This document shows positions 35,988 to 44,360 of a DNA stretch of 54,473 bases, one piece after another. Where the stretch lies: assembly GCA_021792555.1 (NCBI GenBank), contig JAJYUL010000023.1:1-54473 (forward strand), written 5' to 3'. The position numbers and the translations under genes are program-made. The notes beneath the pieces are model-generated. The model worked only from the letters and a program-made list of their open reading frames with translations. It was not told the DNA's origin and ran no database searches. This stretch comes from Pseudomonadota bacterium. GTDB lineage: Bacteria; Pseudomonadota; Gammaproteobacteria; Steroidobacterales; Steroidobacteraceae. Position 1 is the stretch's first letter. Each line of letters starts with the position of its first letter.

Positions 35988-37571
35988 TCAGGCGGCGAAA
36001 TAATGGGCCAGATATTCCTCGAACGTGCCGCGATCGGCCGCCTCCAGAGCCTTCTGCCGCTCGAGCGATGCGCGCGCCTCCTCGGCAAATTCCGCGAGGC
36101 GAGCCTCATCCGGCGGGTACAGTTCGAGGAAATACGCCTTGTGCTGCCTCGACATGCGCAGCGCCAGCTCCGCGAACGACTCCCCGGTGGCGGCCAGCTC
36201 CGCAAGCAGGCGGGCGGACGGCGTGCGCGCCACGTCCGCGATCTTGGCCGTCTGCACAGCGAGCGCCTGCGAGTACGGCCGGGCCGGATCGCCCCGATCG
36301 AGGATCTCGCACAGGCCGGTCATGTCCTCGAGCAGCTCCTCGGCCCACCGGCGCATGGGCGCCTCGCGCTCCTCGCGCCAGAGCATCAGTCCCGGCTCCC
36401 GGCCGCGGTGCGCGACGGTGAGATGGTTGCGGTCGACCGCATGCTGCTCGCTGTCGGCGATCGGCGGGCTGTCCTTCAGCAGGCACAGCGCGAGAAACGC
36501 CTCGAGGAAGCGCAGCTTGTTCTGATTCACTCCGACCGGGTCGAACGCGCTGACGTCGAGTGCGCGGACCTCCACGTACTCCACGCCGGCGCGCTGCAGC
36601 GCCTGGGTTGGCCGCTCGCCCGAGCGCGCCACGCGCTTCGGACGAATGAAGCTGTAGTACTCGTTCTCGATCTGAAGAATGTTCGCGTTGAGCTGGCGAT
36701 ACTCCCCGCCGGCGCGCACCCCGAGCGCCGCATAGGGCGCATGCGGAGTGCTGATTGCGCGCGTCAGGTCACGGACGTACTCCGCGAGGCTGTTCACCGA
36801 CACGGTCAAATCGGCCTGGTTGCGGTTGCGGTAGCCGATGTCGCTCATCCTGAGGCTGGTGGCGTACGGCTCGTAGGCCGTGTGCGCCGTGAGGTCGGCG
36901 AGGGAATGCGTGCGCCCGCGCAGGAACGACTTGCACACCACCGGCGAGACGCCGAACAGGTACAGCACCAGCCAGCCGTGCCGGCGGTAGTTGCGCAGCA
37001 GATCGAAATAGCGCGCCGAGATGAAATCCTGCCCGTCCTCGCGCGAGCCGAGCACCGCCGCGTACGCCGGCCAGAAGGCGCTCGGGAACGAGTAGTTGAA
37101 ATGCACGCCCGAGATGGCCTGCATCATCCGGCCGTAGCGCACGCCGAGGCCTTCGCGGTACACGCTTTTCATGCGCCCGACGTGCGAATTGCCGTAATGG
37201 GCGATCGGAATCTCCGCGTCGCGCTCGATCCGGCAGGGCATGCTCGTGGCCCACAGCAGCTCCTCGCCAAGATGCCGGTAGACGAACTGATGCATGTCGA
37301 GCAGATACTGCAGCAGCTCCCAATTGGTGCCGAAGGTCGGCGTGACCAGTTCGATCAGCGCCTCGGAATAATCGGTCGTGATGTGCTCGCTGGTCAGCGC
37401 CGAGCCGAGCGCCCGCGGATGCGGTGTCTGTGCCAGCCGCCCGTCGGGAGTCACGCGCAGCGACTCCTTCTCCACGCCCCGGCGCCCGCCGCGCAGCAGC
37501 TCGCTCTGGCCGCTGTTGATCAGCGCAGCCAGGCGCCGTTCGAATACGATGTCGCGGGCCGTGCCGCTCAT
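35988..37571 (-). CDS. gshA: Glutamate-cysteine ligase
   Basis: 527 residues, similar in length to E. coli GshA (518). It joins glutamate and cysteine with ATP, the first and rate-limiting step of glutathione synthesis. The N-terminal segment RGVEKESLRVTPDG, the substrate-binding TDYSEALIELVTP and the central DLTVSVNSLAEYV are characteristic. It lies 19 bases downstream of the DUF1499 gene and is probably co-transcribed with it. A glutathione transferase is encoded 4 kb away (41576). Confidence 0.96.
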   Translation of the reverse strand: MSGTARDIVFERRLAALINSGQSELLRGGRRGVEKESLRVTPDGRLAQTPHPRALGSALTSEHITTDYSEALIELVTPTFGTNWELLQYLLDMHQFVYRHLGEELLWATSMPCRIERDAEIPIAHYGNSHVGRMKSVYREGLGVRYGRMMQAISGVHFNYSFPSAFWPAYAAVLGSREDGQDFISARYFDLLRNYRRHGWLVLYLFGVSPVVCKSFLRGRTHSLADLTAHTAYEPYATSLRMSDIGYRNRNQADLTVSVNSLAEYVRDLTRAISTPHAPYAALGVRAGGEYRQLNANILQIENEYYSFIRPKRVARSGERPTQALQRAGVEYVEVRALDVSAFDPVGVNQNKLRFLEAFLALCLLKDSPPIADSEQHAVDRNHLTVAHRGREPGLMLWREEREAPMRRWAEELLEDMTGLCEILDRGDPARPYSQALAVQTAKIADVARTPSARLLAELAATGESFAELALRMSRQHKAYFLELYPPDEARLAEFAEEARASLERQKALEAADRGTFEEYLAHYFAA

Positions 37572-37590
37572 GGGGTCGAAATACCTCGTG

Positions 37591-38388
37591 TCATTGGGTC
37601 TGCATTCGGCTCAGGAACAGCCTGATCCGCGCCGCATTGGTGCCAAGGTCGCTCAGGCCGACGCGTGACTCGCTGCGCACGTCGACGCGCGAGCCGGTGC
37701 CGTGCGGGCGCACCCGCACCACGATGTCGTCCTTGAAATCGAAGAAGAACGTGTGCGCCGTCGCCTCCAGTCGGCCGTCAGCGGGCACGTACGCATCGAT
37801 GCGCCAGCCGAGCGCCTCGGCCACGCGCCGCGCCCTGGCCAGAGCCTGTGCCGGCGGCAGGGCGAGAAACAGCGGCTTGACGTACGGGTAGTACTCGCGC
37901 TGCAGCTGCGGCACGTCGATCATTTTACCGCCCGGACCGGGCACCTCGCTGCGGTATTGCGCCGGAACGGTCGCGTGGGCGCGTTCACGCAGCGCAATGG
38001 CCGCGACGAACTTCGGCGGGTTGGCCAGATCGGTGGTGATGTCGTTGATCGGCGGGCTGGTGCGCGCCCGCTCGACCCAGGAGAGCACGTAAGCGGTCAC
38101 CGCCAGCCCGATGATGATGCCGACCACGGCCGCCGTACCGGGAATGCGCGCGCCCTTGGCGGTCGCGAACAGCACCCCGACGATGGTTGTCGCCGTGCCG
38201 AGGACCGTCACGCCCAACCCGATCACCAGAGTCATCAGCGCCGCACCGACCCCCACCAGGTGAAAGCGGTTCAGCGGTCCGGCGAGCGCCGAGAGCACAA
38301 GTCCCGCGCCGAGTATCCACAGCCCCGCGCGCGCGATTCTTCCGGGCCAGCGCGGCGGGCGCAGCGAGGGAAATGGAGGGGTGTTCAT
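37591..38388 (-). CDS. DUF1499 membrane protein
   Basis: 265 residues. Three N-terminal hydrophobic segments (about residues 20-40, 45-72 and 85-105) anchor a soluble domain. That domain opens PPINDITTDLANPPKF and closes IVVRVRPHGTGSRVDVRS followed by RVGLSDLGTNAARIRLFL, the clear DUF1499 signature. The function is not established. The gene starts the operon with gshA and is divergent from the MTAP gene. Confidence 0.9.
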   Translation of the reverse strand: MNTPPFPSLRPPRWPGRIARAGLWILGAGLVLSALAGPLNRFHLVGVGAALMTLVIGLGVTVLGTATTIVGVLFATAKGARIPGTAAVVGIIIGLAVTAYVLSWVERARTSPPINDITTDLANPPKFVAAIALRERAHATVPAQYRSEVPGPGGKMIDVPQLQREYYPYVKPLFLALPPAQALARARRVAEALGWRIDAYVPADGRLEATAHTFFFDFKDDIVVRVRPHGTGSRVDVRSESRVGLSDLGTNAARIRLFLSRMQTQ

Positions 38389-38483
38389 GGAGCGCTCCCC
38401 GTAGCAGACTTAGAGCTTGTTGCCCGGCTTGGTTTGAGGCATCTTGCAGCCTCGCGGCCACTGGCGCAACAGAGATTCCCATC

Positions 38484-39329
38484 ATGATCGGCATCATCGG
38501 CGGTACGGGCCTCTACCGCATGAACGGCTTGGAAGTCAACGAAACCCGGCCAGTGGACACCCCGTTCGGCGAGCCCTCCTCGCCGGTGATGCTCGGCCGG
38601 TTGGGCGGCAGGCCGGTTGCCTTTCTGGCGCGTCACGGCCTGCAGCATCATCTGCTGCCGAGCGAGATCAACTTCCGCGCCAACATCTGGGCGTTGAAGA
38701 GTGTCGGTGTGCGCACTGTGATCGGAGTGTCGGCCGTAGGCAGCCTGCGCGAGGAAATCCGCCCCGGGGATCTGGCGCTGCCGGCGCAGTACCTCGATTT
38801 CACCAAGGGTGTGCGCGCGGGCAGCTTCTTCGGCAAGGGAATGGTCGCGCACGTGTCGACGGCGCATCCGACCTGCGCGGCCACGAGCGGGCTGCTCGCT
38901 CAGGCGGCCGGCGCGCTCGGCCTGCCGCTGCATCGGGACAAGACTTACGCGTGCGTGGAGGGCCCGCGCCTCGGCACGCGCGCGGAGAGCTTCTGGCTGC
39001 GCGCCGCGGGCGCCGACCTGGTCGGCATGACGAACGTGCCGGAGGCGTTCCTCGCGCTCGAGGCGCAGCTCGGCTACTGCACGATCGCAGTGGCCACCGA
39101 TTATGACTGCTGGCTCGATGATCCCGCGCAGCACGTATCACTCGAGCAGGTGATGAGCCAGTTCCGCGACAGCCTAGCGCACGTACAGCGGCTGATCGCC
39201 CGCGCCGTGGCCGAGTATCGCGACGATGAGACGCGGCCGTGCCGCCAGGCGCTGCGCTCGGCGGTGGTCACGCCGCGCGAACAGCTGACGGACGAGCAGC
39301 GCTCGATTCTCGAGTTTCTCTGCCGCTGA
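38484..39329 (+). CDS. mtnP: S-methyl-5'-thioadenosine phosphorylase
   Basis: 281 residues from the ATG at 38484. It cleaves methylthioadenosine, a by-product of polyamine synthesis, with phosphate to adenine and methylthioribose-1-phosphate. Phosphate-site motifs GIIGGTGLYR and LARHGLQHH, GVSAVGSLREEI, the methylthio pocket TNVPEAFLALEA and the purine-site VATDYDCWL identify the MTAP group. The DYDC motif favours adenine over the methylthioinosine type known from Pseudomonas. It is convergent with a radical SAM gene (22 bases between stops). Confidence 0.93.
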   Translation: MIGIIGGTGLYRMNGLEVNETRPVDTPFGEPSSPVMLGRLGGRPVAFLARHGLQHHLLPSEINFRANIWALKSVGVRTVIGVSAVGSLREEIRPGDLALPAQYLDFTKGVRAGSFFGKGMVAHVSTAHPTCAATSGLLAQAAGALGLPLHRDKTYACVEGPRLGTRAESFWLRAAGADLVGMTNVPEAFLALEAQLGYCTIAVATDYDCWLDDPAQHVSLEQVMSQFRDSLAHVQRLIARAVAEYRDDETRPCRQALRSAVVTPREQLTDEQRSILEFLCR

Positions 39330-39351
39330 GGCGCGTCCCGACGGCGGGTGC

Positions 39352-40293
39352 TCAGCGGCCCTTGGTCTCGCTGCACGAGGCGCCGTATTTGAAGCAGGCG
39401 TAGCAGCGATGGTGGCGCAGCATGACTCGCCGGCCGAGGCTTTCGGTGAGCGTGCCGCCCTGATCGTAGGCCGGATCGTCGTCAACCAGCGTGCAGGCGT
39501 AAACGCGCATCCGTCCGCCGATCTTCACCAGCATTTTGCTGTAGGCGCACATGAACTCGCGGCGACTCGACTCGCTCTGGTAGGTGCTCATGCACGAGCG
39601 GGTGACCGCCGGCACTGCGCGCTGCTCGCCGGGCGCGCCGAAGTCGGGAAACGCCACGATGTTCAGATCGGCGGGCAGATCGAGTTGCCCAAACAGCTCC
39701 CGGAAGCGCCGCTGCACGTCGCCCGGCGGCTCATCCGGCTGCAGCTGGCGCGCCACCGACACGGTGAACCCCTCCGCATGCAGCCGCTGCAGCGTGCGGC
39801 AGGCCTCGGCGAAGCTGCCCGTTCCGCGGCCGGCGTCGTGGCGCTGGGGATCCGGAAAGTCGAGGCTGATGCGCAGGCTGAGCGGGTGCGGCTTTCCCTT
39901 CAGCGCGCGCAGTTGCGCGAGCCGGCGCGGCAGCGCACCGACGGCGTTGGTCAGCACCAGCGCCGGGGCGATCTCGAGCGCACGGGCGAGGATCCGCACG
40001 ATATCCTTCACGACAAACGGCTCGCCGCCGGTAAAGGACAGCTGCCGCACTCCGAGCGCCTCGGCTTCGTCGAGAAACGGCGCCGCGTCCGCGAACCCGA
40101 TCCGCTCGATGCGCGCATCGCCCGGCCGGGAGCCCTCCAGACAGAAGGGGCAGGCGAGGTTGCACGCCGAGCCGGTGTGAAACCACAGCTCGGTGAGCGC
40201 ATGCGGCTGGATGTAGCCGCGCGGCTCGCCGAGCGGCGTGAACAGCCAGTCCTCGAGTGCGGCGGGCGCTTCGATCGATGCGCTCAAGGGCAA
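39352..40293 (-). CDS. Radical SAM protein with C-terminal cysteine cluster
   Basis: About 313 residues. CNLACPFC (residues 44-51) is the CxxxCxxC site for the SAM-binding 4Fe-4S cluster; FTGGEPFVVKD is the GGE motif. The C-terminal third has at least five further cysteines (RSCMSTYQ, FMCAYSKM, VYACTLVDDD, HHRCYACFKYGASCSE), pointing to an auxiliary iron-sulfur cluster as in SPASM-type enzymes. The start is a TTG at 40293 or 40287; both overlap the DUF2064 gene, the latter as TTGA. The reaction is unknown. It differs from ArsS, whose C-terminal domain is not seen here. Confidence 0.82.
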   Translation of the reverse strand: MPLSASIEAPAALEDWLFTPLGEPRGYIQPHALTELWFHTGSACNLACPFCLEGSRPGDARIERIGFADAAPFLDEAEALGVRQLSFTGGEPFVVKDIVRILARALEIAPALVLTNAVGALPRRLAQLRALKGKPHPLSLRISLDFPDPQRHDAGRGTGSFAEACRTLQRLHAEGFTVSVARQLQPDEPPGDVQRRFRELFGQLDLPADLNIVAFPDFGAPGEQRAVPAVTRSCMSTYQSESSRREFMCAYSKMLVKIGGRMRVYACTLVDDDPAYDQGGTLTESLGRRVMLRHHRCYACFKYGASCSETKGR

Positions 40294-40988
40294 GCCGCCT
40301 GCTGCACCGGCAGCGCCAGATCGATCAGCAGCGCATGCAGCCGACGCCGGGCCGGCCGCTCATCGTGGGCAAGTCTTTCGATGGCGAGGAGGCAGTCGGC
40401 CGGCTCGTCGACGTCATAGGAGCCCTCGAGCAGGGCGACGCCGAGACCTGCTCCGCGGCAGCGCTGCGCGAGCGCCTCCCCGAGCCCCGCCTCGCTCCAG
40501 GGCAATCCGGCCAGATCCGGCCATCGGACCCTCGAGCCCATCAACGTGACTCCGCCGTCCGCGGACGGCATCAACACCACGTCCGAGCCGTCGAGCGCGT
40601 CAGCCGCTGCGACGAGATGCGCCGGACGCAACGACGGCGCGTCGCTGCCGATGAACAGGACACGTTCGCATCCGTCGGCACGCACGAGCACATCGACGGC
40701 CGCAATGCGCTCTCCCAGGTTGCCCTCGGGCTGCGGCAGCACGCGCGCGGCACGTGAGACCTGCTGCGCGGCCCACGGCGCGTCCGCGGCCCGCGCCGGA
40801 GAGAGAACCAACTGCCCCGGCCAGTCCGCTACGTCCTCGAGCGCGCACCTCAGCAGCGCCTTCGCGACAGCGAATGCCCGGGTGTCGCCGAGCGTGCGCG
40901 CGAGCCGCCGCTTGCCCTCACCGGGCAAAGGTCTGCGGCAGAAGAGCACGAGGGCCGCGGGGCGCGGGGTCGGGAAGTGAGTCCGCAT
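40284..40988 (-). CDS. DUF2064 (TIGR04282) glycosyltransferase-like protein
   Basis: 234 residues from the ATG at 40988. The fold is GT-A-like: LVLFCRRPLPGEGKRRLART at the N-terminus resembles nucleotidyltransferase loops, FIGSDAPSLRPAHLVAA holds the acidic metal site, and LMPSADGGVTLMG with SYDVDEPADCLLA complete the family pattern. Members are annotated as arsenosugar-biosynthesis glycosyltransferases because some lie beside arsS/arsM. The radical SAM gene downstream overlaps its stop, so the two products likely act in one pathway. Whether arsenic is involved here cannot be read from sequence. Confidence 0.85.
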   Translation of the reverse strand: MRTHFPTPRPAALVLFCRRPLPGEGKRRLARTLGDTRAFAVAKALLRCALEDVADWPGQLVLSPARAADAPWAAQQVSRAARVLPQPEGNLGERIAAVDVLVRADGCERVLFIGSDAPSLRPAHLVAAADALDGSDVVLMPSADGGVTLMGSRVRWPDLAGLPWSEAGLGEALAQRCRGAGLGVALLEGSYDVDEPADCLLAIERLAHDERPARRRLHALLIDLALPVQQAACP

Positions 40989-41175
40989 GAGTCGAACGCA
41001 CGAGGGCTGCTGTGATCCTGATGGCATCTTGCTGCCCGCCGCCGGGACACGCAATCCCCGTCGGTCGCCGCCCGCCGGGGGCTTTTGGGTAAGATCCCGG
41101 CCTGCTCCGGCGCCCGGCCGGACGGCCGCCCCTCTTGACCTGGAGTAGGCGCACATCAGCCTTGGCCGATCCGGC

Positions 41176-41646
41176 ATGCGCCGGCTCTGTCCCGTGCTGT
41201 TGCTCGTGCCGTTCGCGCTTGCGATCGCACACGCCCACCCCTATCACGACCGCGGCGGAGACGGCCGGAGGGATGCGGCGCGGCTCGCGGCCTGCCCGCC
41301 TCAGGGTGACGCCCGCTGCCCCCCCGCTCGGGCGCTGAACGTGCTGAAGCGGCGCAGCTCCACCCTGCGGCGCCGCCTGCTCGGCCGGCGCGTGCGCATC
41401 ACGGGCGGGCTGCTGTTTGATGCCGAGCACGCGCGCAATTCCGCCCACACGGCCGGGGATTCCGCGGCGCGCATGTGGAGGGCGACCGCATGGGAGATCC
41501 ATCCCGTGACAGCGATCGACATCCTCGGCGGCCGGCGGCCGCGGGCCCGGGGTGGCCCGCCGGCCCCGGCGCCGATCAGCCGTCGCGCGCCAACGCGCGC
41601 TGGAAGGCGGGACGCCCGACGACGCGCTGCGCATACGCGTCGATGA
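41176..41646 (+). CDS. Small secreted protein with WEIHPV motif
   Basis: 156 residues as an open frame. The signal peptide is MRRLCPVLLLVPFALAIAHA. After a charged linker with two cysteines comes a compact segment: LNVLKRRSSTLRRRLLGRRV, then ITGGLLFDAEHARNS and MWRATAWEIHPVTAIDIL. I recognise this pattern from short secreted hypothetical proteins, possibly OB-fold-like. After residue 118 the translation becomes Arg/Pro/Ala-rich and runs antisense over the last 71 bases of the glutathione transferase gene. The natural C-terminus may therefore lie near 41530 with the stop lost, or the tail may be real. The function is unknown. Confidence 0.6.
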   Translation: MRRLCPVLLLVPFALAIAHAHPYHDRGGDGRRDAARLAACPPQGDARCPPARALNVLKRRSSTLRRRLLGRRVRITGGLLFDAEHARNSAHTAGDSAARMWRATAWEIHPVTAIDILGGRRPRARGGPPAPAPISRRAPTRAGRRDARRRAAHTRR

Positions 41647-42169
41647 GCGCGGACTTCTCCATCAACGGGCTCTGGCTGAACATTGCGAACGTCGTGCCGT
41701 AAAGCACATCGGCGGCGCTGAAGCGCTCCCCGAGCAGGTACGGCCCGCGCGACAGTGCCTGGATGACCGTCGGCATCGCCTCCTCGACCGCGACCCAGCC
41801 GGCCGTGCCGCGCGGCACCTCGACACCGAGAAACTTCGACACGAAGGCCGGCTCGAGCACGCCGCTGTAGTAGGCGAGCCAGGTCAGATACGCGCCGCGG
41901 TCCGCCTCGCCCACCTGCGGCCCCAGTCCGCGCTCGGAAAACCGATCGGTCAGATACAGCGCGATGGCGGTCGATTCAAACACCAGCGTGCCGCCGTCGC
42001 GGATCGCGGGCACCTTGCCGTGCGGATGCGGATTGGCCGGATCCACAGCGCCCGTCCCGTCGCGCTTGCGGATGTCGACGCGGTGGATCTCGTATGGAAC
42101 CCCGAGCTCCTCGAGCAGAAAGATGAAGCGCGTGGAACGGGATTGGGGGTGGTGAAACAGGGTGATCAT
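41576..42169 (-). CDS. Glutathione S-transferase family protein
   Basis: 197 residues from the ATG at 42169. The thioredoxin-like N domain opens LFHHPQSRSTRFIFLLEELG with the Ser of the RSTR motif in the active-site position, and shows GKVPAIRD and FESTAIALYL for glutathione binding. The helical C domain has YLLGERFSAADVLYGTTF, the conserved N-capping box. It likely conjugates or reduces with glutathione made through GshA; its substrate is unknown. Its 3' end overlaps the convergent secreted-protein frame. Confidence 0.93.
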   Translation of the reverse strand: MITLFHHPQSRSTRFIFLLEELGVPYEIHRVDIRKRDGTGAVDPANPHPHGKVPAIRDGGTLVFESTAIALYLTDRFSERGLGPQVGEADRGAYLTWLAYYSGVLEPAFVSKFLGVEVPRGTAGWVAVEEAMPTVIQALSRGPYLLGERFSAADVLYGTTFAMFSQSPLMEKSALIDAYAQRVVGRPAFQRALARDG

Positions 42170-42255
42170 GGCAGGCTCCAGCGGCAGAGAGCTGGATAAC
42201 TGTACAGCCTCTCCCGCCCCCCCTGCAAGCCCGCGCAAAACGCCTCGGCGCGCCC

Positions 42256-44055
42256 CTAGCCGCCGATCATCCCGGCACTGCGCCACAGCGGGGAGTCGCT
42301 CGGCAAATCATCGATGCGCCGCGCGGTGTAGTCGTAGCCGGCCTGGATGGCCCGCTCGAAAGCCTTCCAGTTGAGCATGTCGATCTCGGCCAGCGGGGGG
42401 CGCAGCAGCAGATCGGTCCGGTCGCGCTGCGCGGCCGAGAGCGCTGAACTGTTGACCATGCCGGTACGCCAGAGGATCTGAAAGATGTTGGGCAGCTGGC
42501 GCCGGGTCTTGATCCAGCGCATCAGCTGCCACGGCAGCGGCACGTCGATGTCGTCACCGTGCGTGGCGAAGGCGCGGTCGGTGCCGGCGTCGCAACCGAT
42601 GACCGGGCCGCGCCCGAGCTCGAGCATGATGTCGACCGGAAGATTGTTCATGGCGCCGCCGTCGACCAGCACGTCGCCGTCGTGGAACACCGGCGGCAGC
42701 ACGCCGGGAACCGACACCGAGGCGCGCAGCGCCCGCCACAGCTCTCCGCGCCGGTGCACGTGCACGTGCCCTGCGGTGAGATTCGAGGAGACGCAGAAGA
42801 AGGCGAGCGGCAGGTCCTCGATCGCCAGCTCTGCGAATGCCTCGAAGAGCATGCGGCTCACCTTGTGCCCCGAGACCAGAGACACGAACGGCAGCGTGTA
42901 ATCGCGCAGCGGCCGGCACTCGACGAAGTAGTGGCGGAACCGCTCGGTGAGCTCCTGCACGCTCCAGCGCGCGGCGATGCCGGCGCCGAGAATTGCGCCC
43001 ATGCTCGTGCCGCCGAGCAGATCGATGGGGATGCCCGCCTCCTGCAGCGCCTTGACCGCGCCGATGTGCGCAAAGCCGCGCGCGCCGCCGCCGGAGAGCA
43101 CGAGCCCGACGGCCCGCCCGGTGAGCATGCGGGCGAGGCGTGCGTAGTCGGCCGGGGACTGCACGTGATGGTGGGGAATGTCCGGCAGATTCGCGAGCCA
43201 GCGGGCCGCTGCCCCGGTCTCGATGCCGCTGTCGTGGGCCAGAACCAGCTCCCAGCGCTGCGGCGTGAGGCTGTGGTCGTGCGGCCAGCGCAGGGCCGCC
43301 CAGCTGCCCGCGGGGCTCTCGGCGCGCGCGAGCAGCAGCAGAGCATCGGCCTGCCGCTCGCAAAGCTTGGTCCAGCGGTTGGGCGTGGGCTCGGCCACGT
43401 ACACCACGAAGTCGTTCACCGACTCGATGTTGTTGAACCACTGGCTGGTGTGGTTGCCGCCGCGCACGTTCCACACCAGCTCGGTGCGCCCGAACTGGCC
43501 GAGCGCCTTGACCAGCGAGGTGGAAAAGCCGGCGAAGTCGACTTCCAGGCTCTGCGGCAGAACCGTGAACGTGCAGGCGCCGCGCACGTGCGCGCGCGGC
43601 GGGCTGTCCATGCGCTCGAGGCGCTTGACCATCAGCTGCGCGATGCGCCACATCGCTTCCGGCTCGCGCCGCAACACCTCGTTGAACGCGCGGCTGGAAA
43701 TGCGCGCCAGCTCGGTGTTCCGTAATGCCACGACGTTCGCGGTGCGCGGATGACCGGAGATCAGCCCCATCTCCCCGACCGTATCGCCGGCGGCCAGCCG
43801 GGCAAGGAAGCGGCCCTGCACCCGCCCGCCGGCGGTCAGCACCGCCAGGCTGCCGCTCAACACGACGTACAGCGCGTCGGCCGGCTCGCCGGCGGAAAAC
43901 AGCACCGCGCCGCCCGGCAGCGACAGCCATTCCGCGGCCGCGGCGATCTCGCACAGCACAGCAGGGTCCAGCCCGCTGAACAGCGGCATCTCTGCCAACA
44001 GGCCCCCGAGCTCCTCGCGCAGGTTCCTGCTGTCCTCGAAGGCGCCAGGACTCAT
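42256..44055 (-). CDS. cNMP-binding patatin-like phospholipase (NTE family)
   Basis: 599 residues from the ATG at 44055 (GGAG eight bases upstream). A cyclic-nucleotide-binding domain occupies about residues 20-140 (GDTVGEMGLISGHPRTANVV resembles the phosphate-binding cassette). A middle region of about 150 residues follows, as in bacterial NTE-like proteins. The patatin domain has the oxyanion hairpin GLVLSGGGARGFAHIG, nucleophile Ser in GGTSMGA and the catalytic Asp in VDGGAMNNLP. It should hydrolyse lysophospholipids at the inner membrane, perhaps modulated by a nucleotide. It is monocistronic. Confidence 0.93.
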   Translation of the reverse strand: MSPGAFEDSRNLREELGGLLAEMPLFSGLDPAVLCEIAAAAEWLSLPGGAVLFSAGEPADALYVVLSGSLAVLTAGGRVQGRFLARLAAGDTVGEMGLISGHPRTANVVALRNTELARISSRAFNEVLRREPEAMWRIAQLMVKRLERMDSPPRAHVRGACTFTVLPQSLEVDFAGFSTSLVKALGQFGRTELVWNVRGGNHTSQWFNNIESVNDFVVYVAEPTPNRWTKLCERQADALLLLARAESPAGSWAALRWPHDHSLTPQRWELVLAHDSGIETGAAARWLANLPDIPHHHVQSPADYARLARMLTGRAVGLVLSGGGARGFAHIGAVKALQEAGIPIDLLGGTSMGAILGAGIAARWSVQELTERFRHYFVECRPLRDYTLPFVSLVSGHKVSRMLFEAFAELAIEDLPLAFFCVSSNLTAGHVHVHRRGELWRALRASVSVPGVLPPVFHDGDVLVDGGAMNNLPVDIMLELGRGPVIGCDAGTDRAFATHGDDIDVPLPWQLMRWIKTRRQLPNIFQILWRTGMVNSSALSAAQRDRTDLLLRPPLAEIDMLNWKAFERAIQAGYDYTARRIDDLPSDSPLWRSAGMIGG

Positions 44056-44338
44056 CGCGCTTTCTCCGGCAACTTGCTCTCGATTCGATGCAGGCTCTCT
44101 AGAGTTCCCCTCCTCCCCGCCGGCGGCTGCGCCGCCGCGTCCCGCCACGACATGCGGCGCCTGAAGCACGCCCGCGCGCAGCGGCGAGCGGCGCCACTGC
44201 GGCCCGCACGGGGTCGCTCACGCCCGCCGGTGTCAATGCGGCAGTCTCTGCACTCTTGCGCATTCGTCCTCCCCGCGTGCTGGCGCACGTCTGTGTTTGT
44301 TCACCGGGCGCACGCCGCACGCGCTGCGCCCTCGATGA
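44056..44338. other. Intergenic stretch upstream of the patatin gene
   Basis: About 280 bases with no gene I can support. It holds a GC inverted repeat (GCCGGCGGC/GCCGCCGC, about 44119-44138) and is otherwise unremarkable. It should carry the promoter of the minus-strand patatin gene, but I found no convincing hexamer pair. Confidence 0.35.
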
Positions 44339-44360
44339 CCGCTCCGGCTCGCCGGAGCGG
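44339..44360 (-). terminator. Hairpin directly after the thiolase stop
   Basis: CCGCTCCGG, loop CTCG, CCGGAGCGG: a nine-base perfect stem that begins at the base next to the thiolase stop codon on the minus strand. No T-tract follows, so it may protect the mRNA end rather than terminate by itself. Confidence 0.5.
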
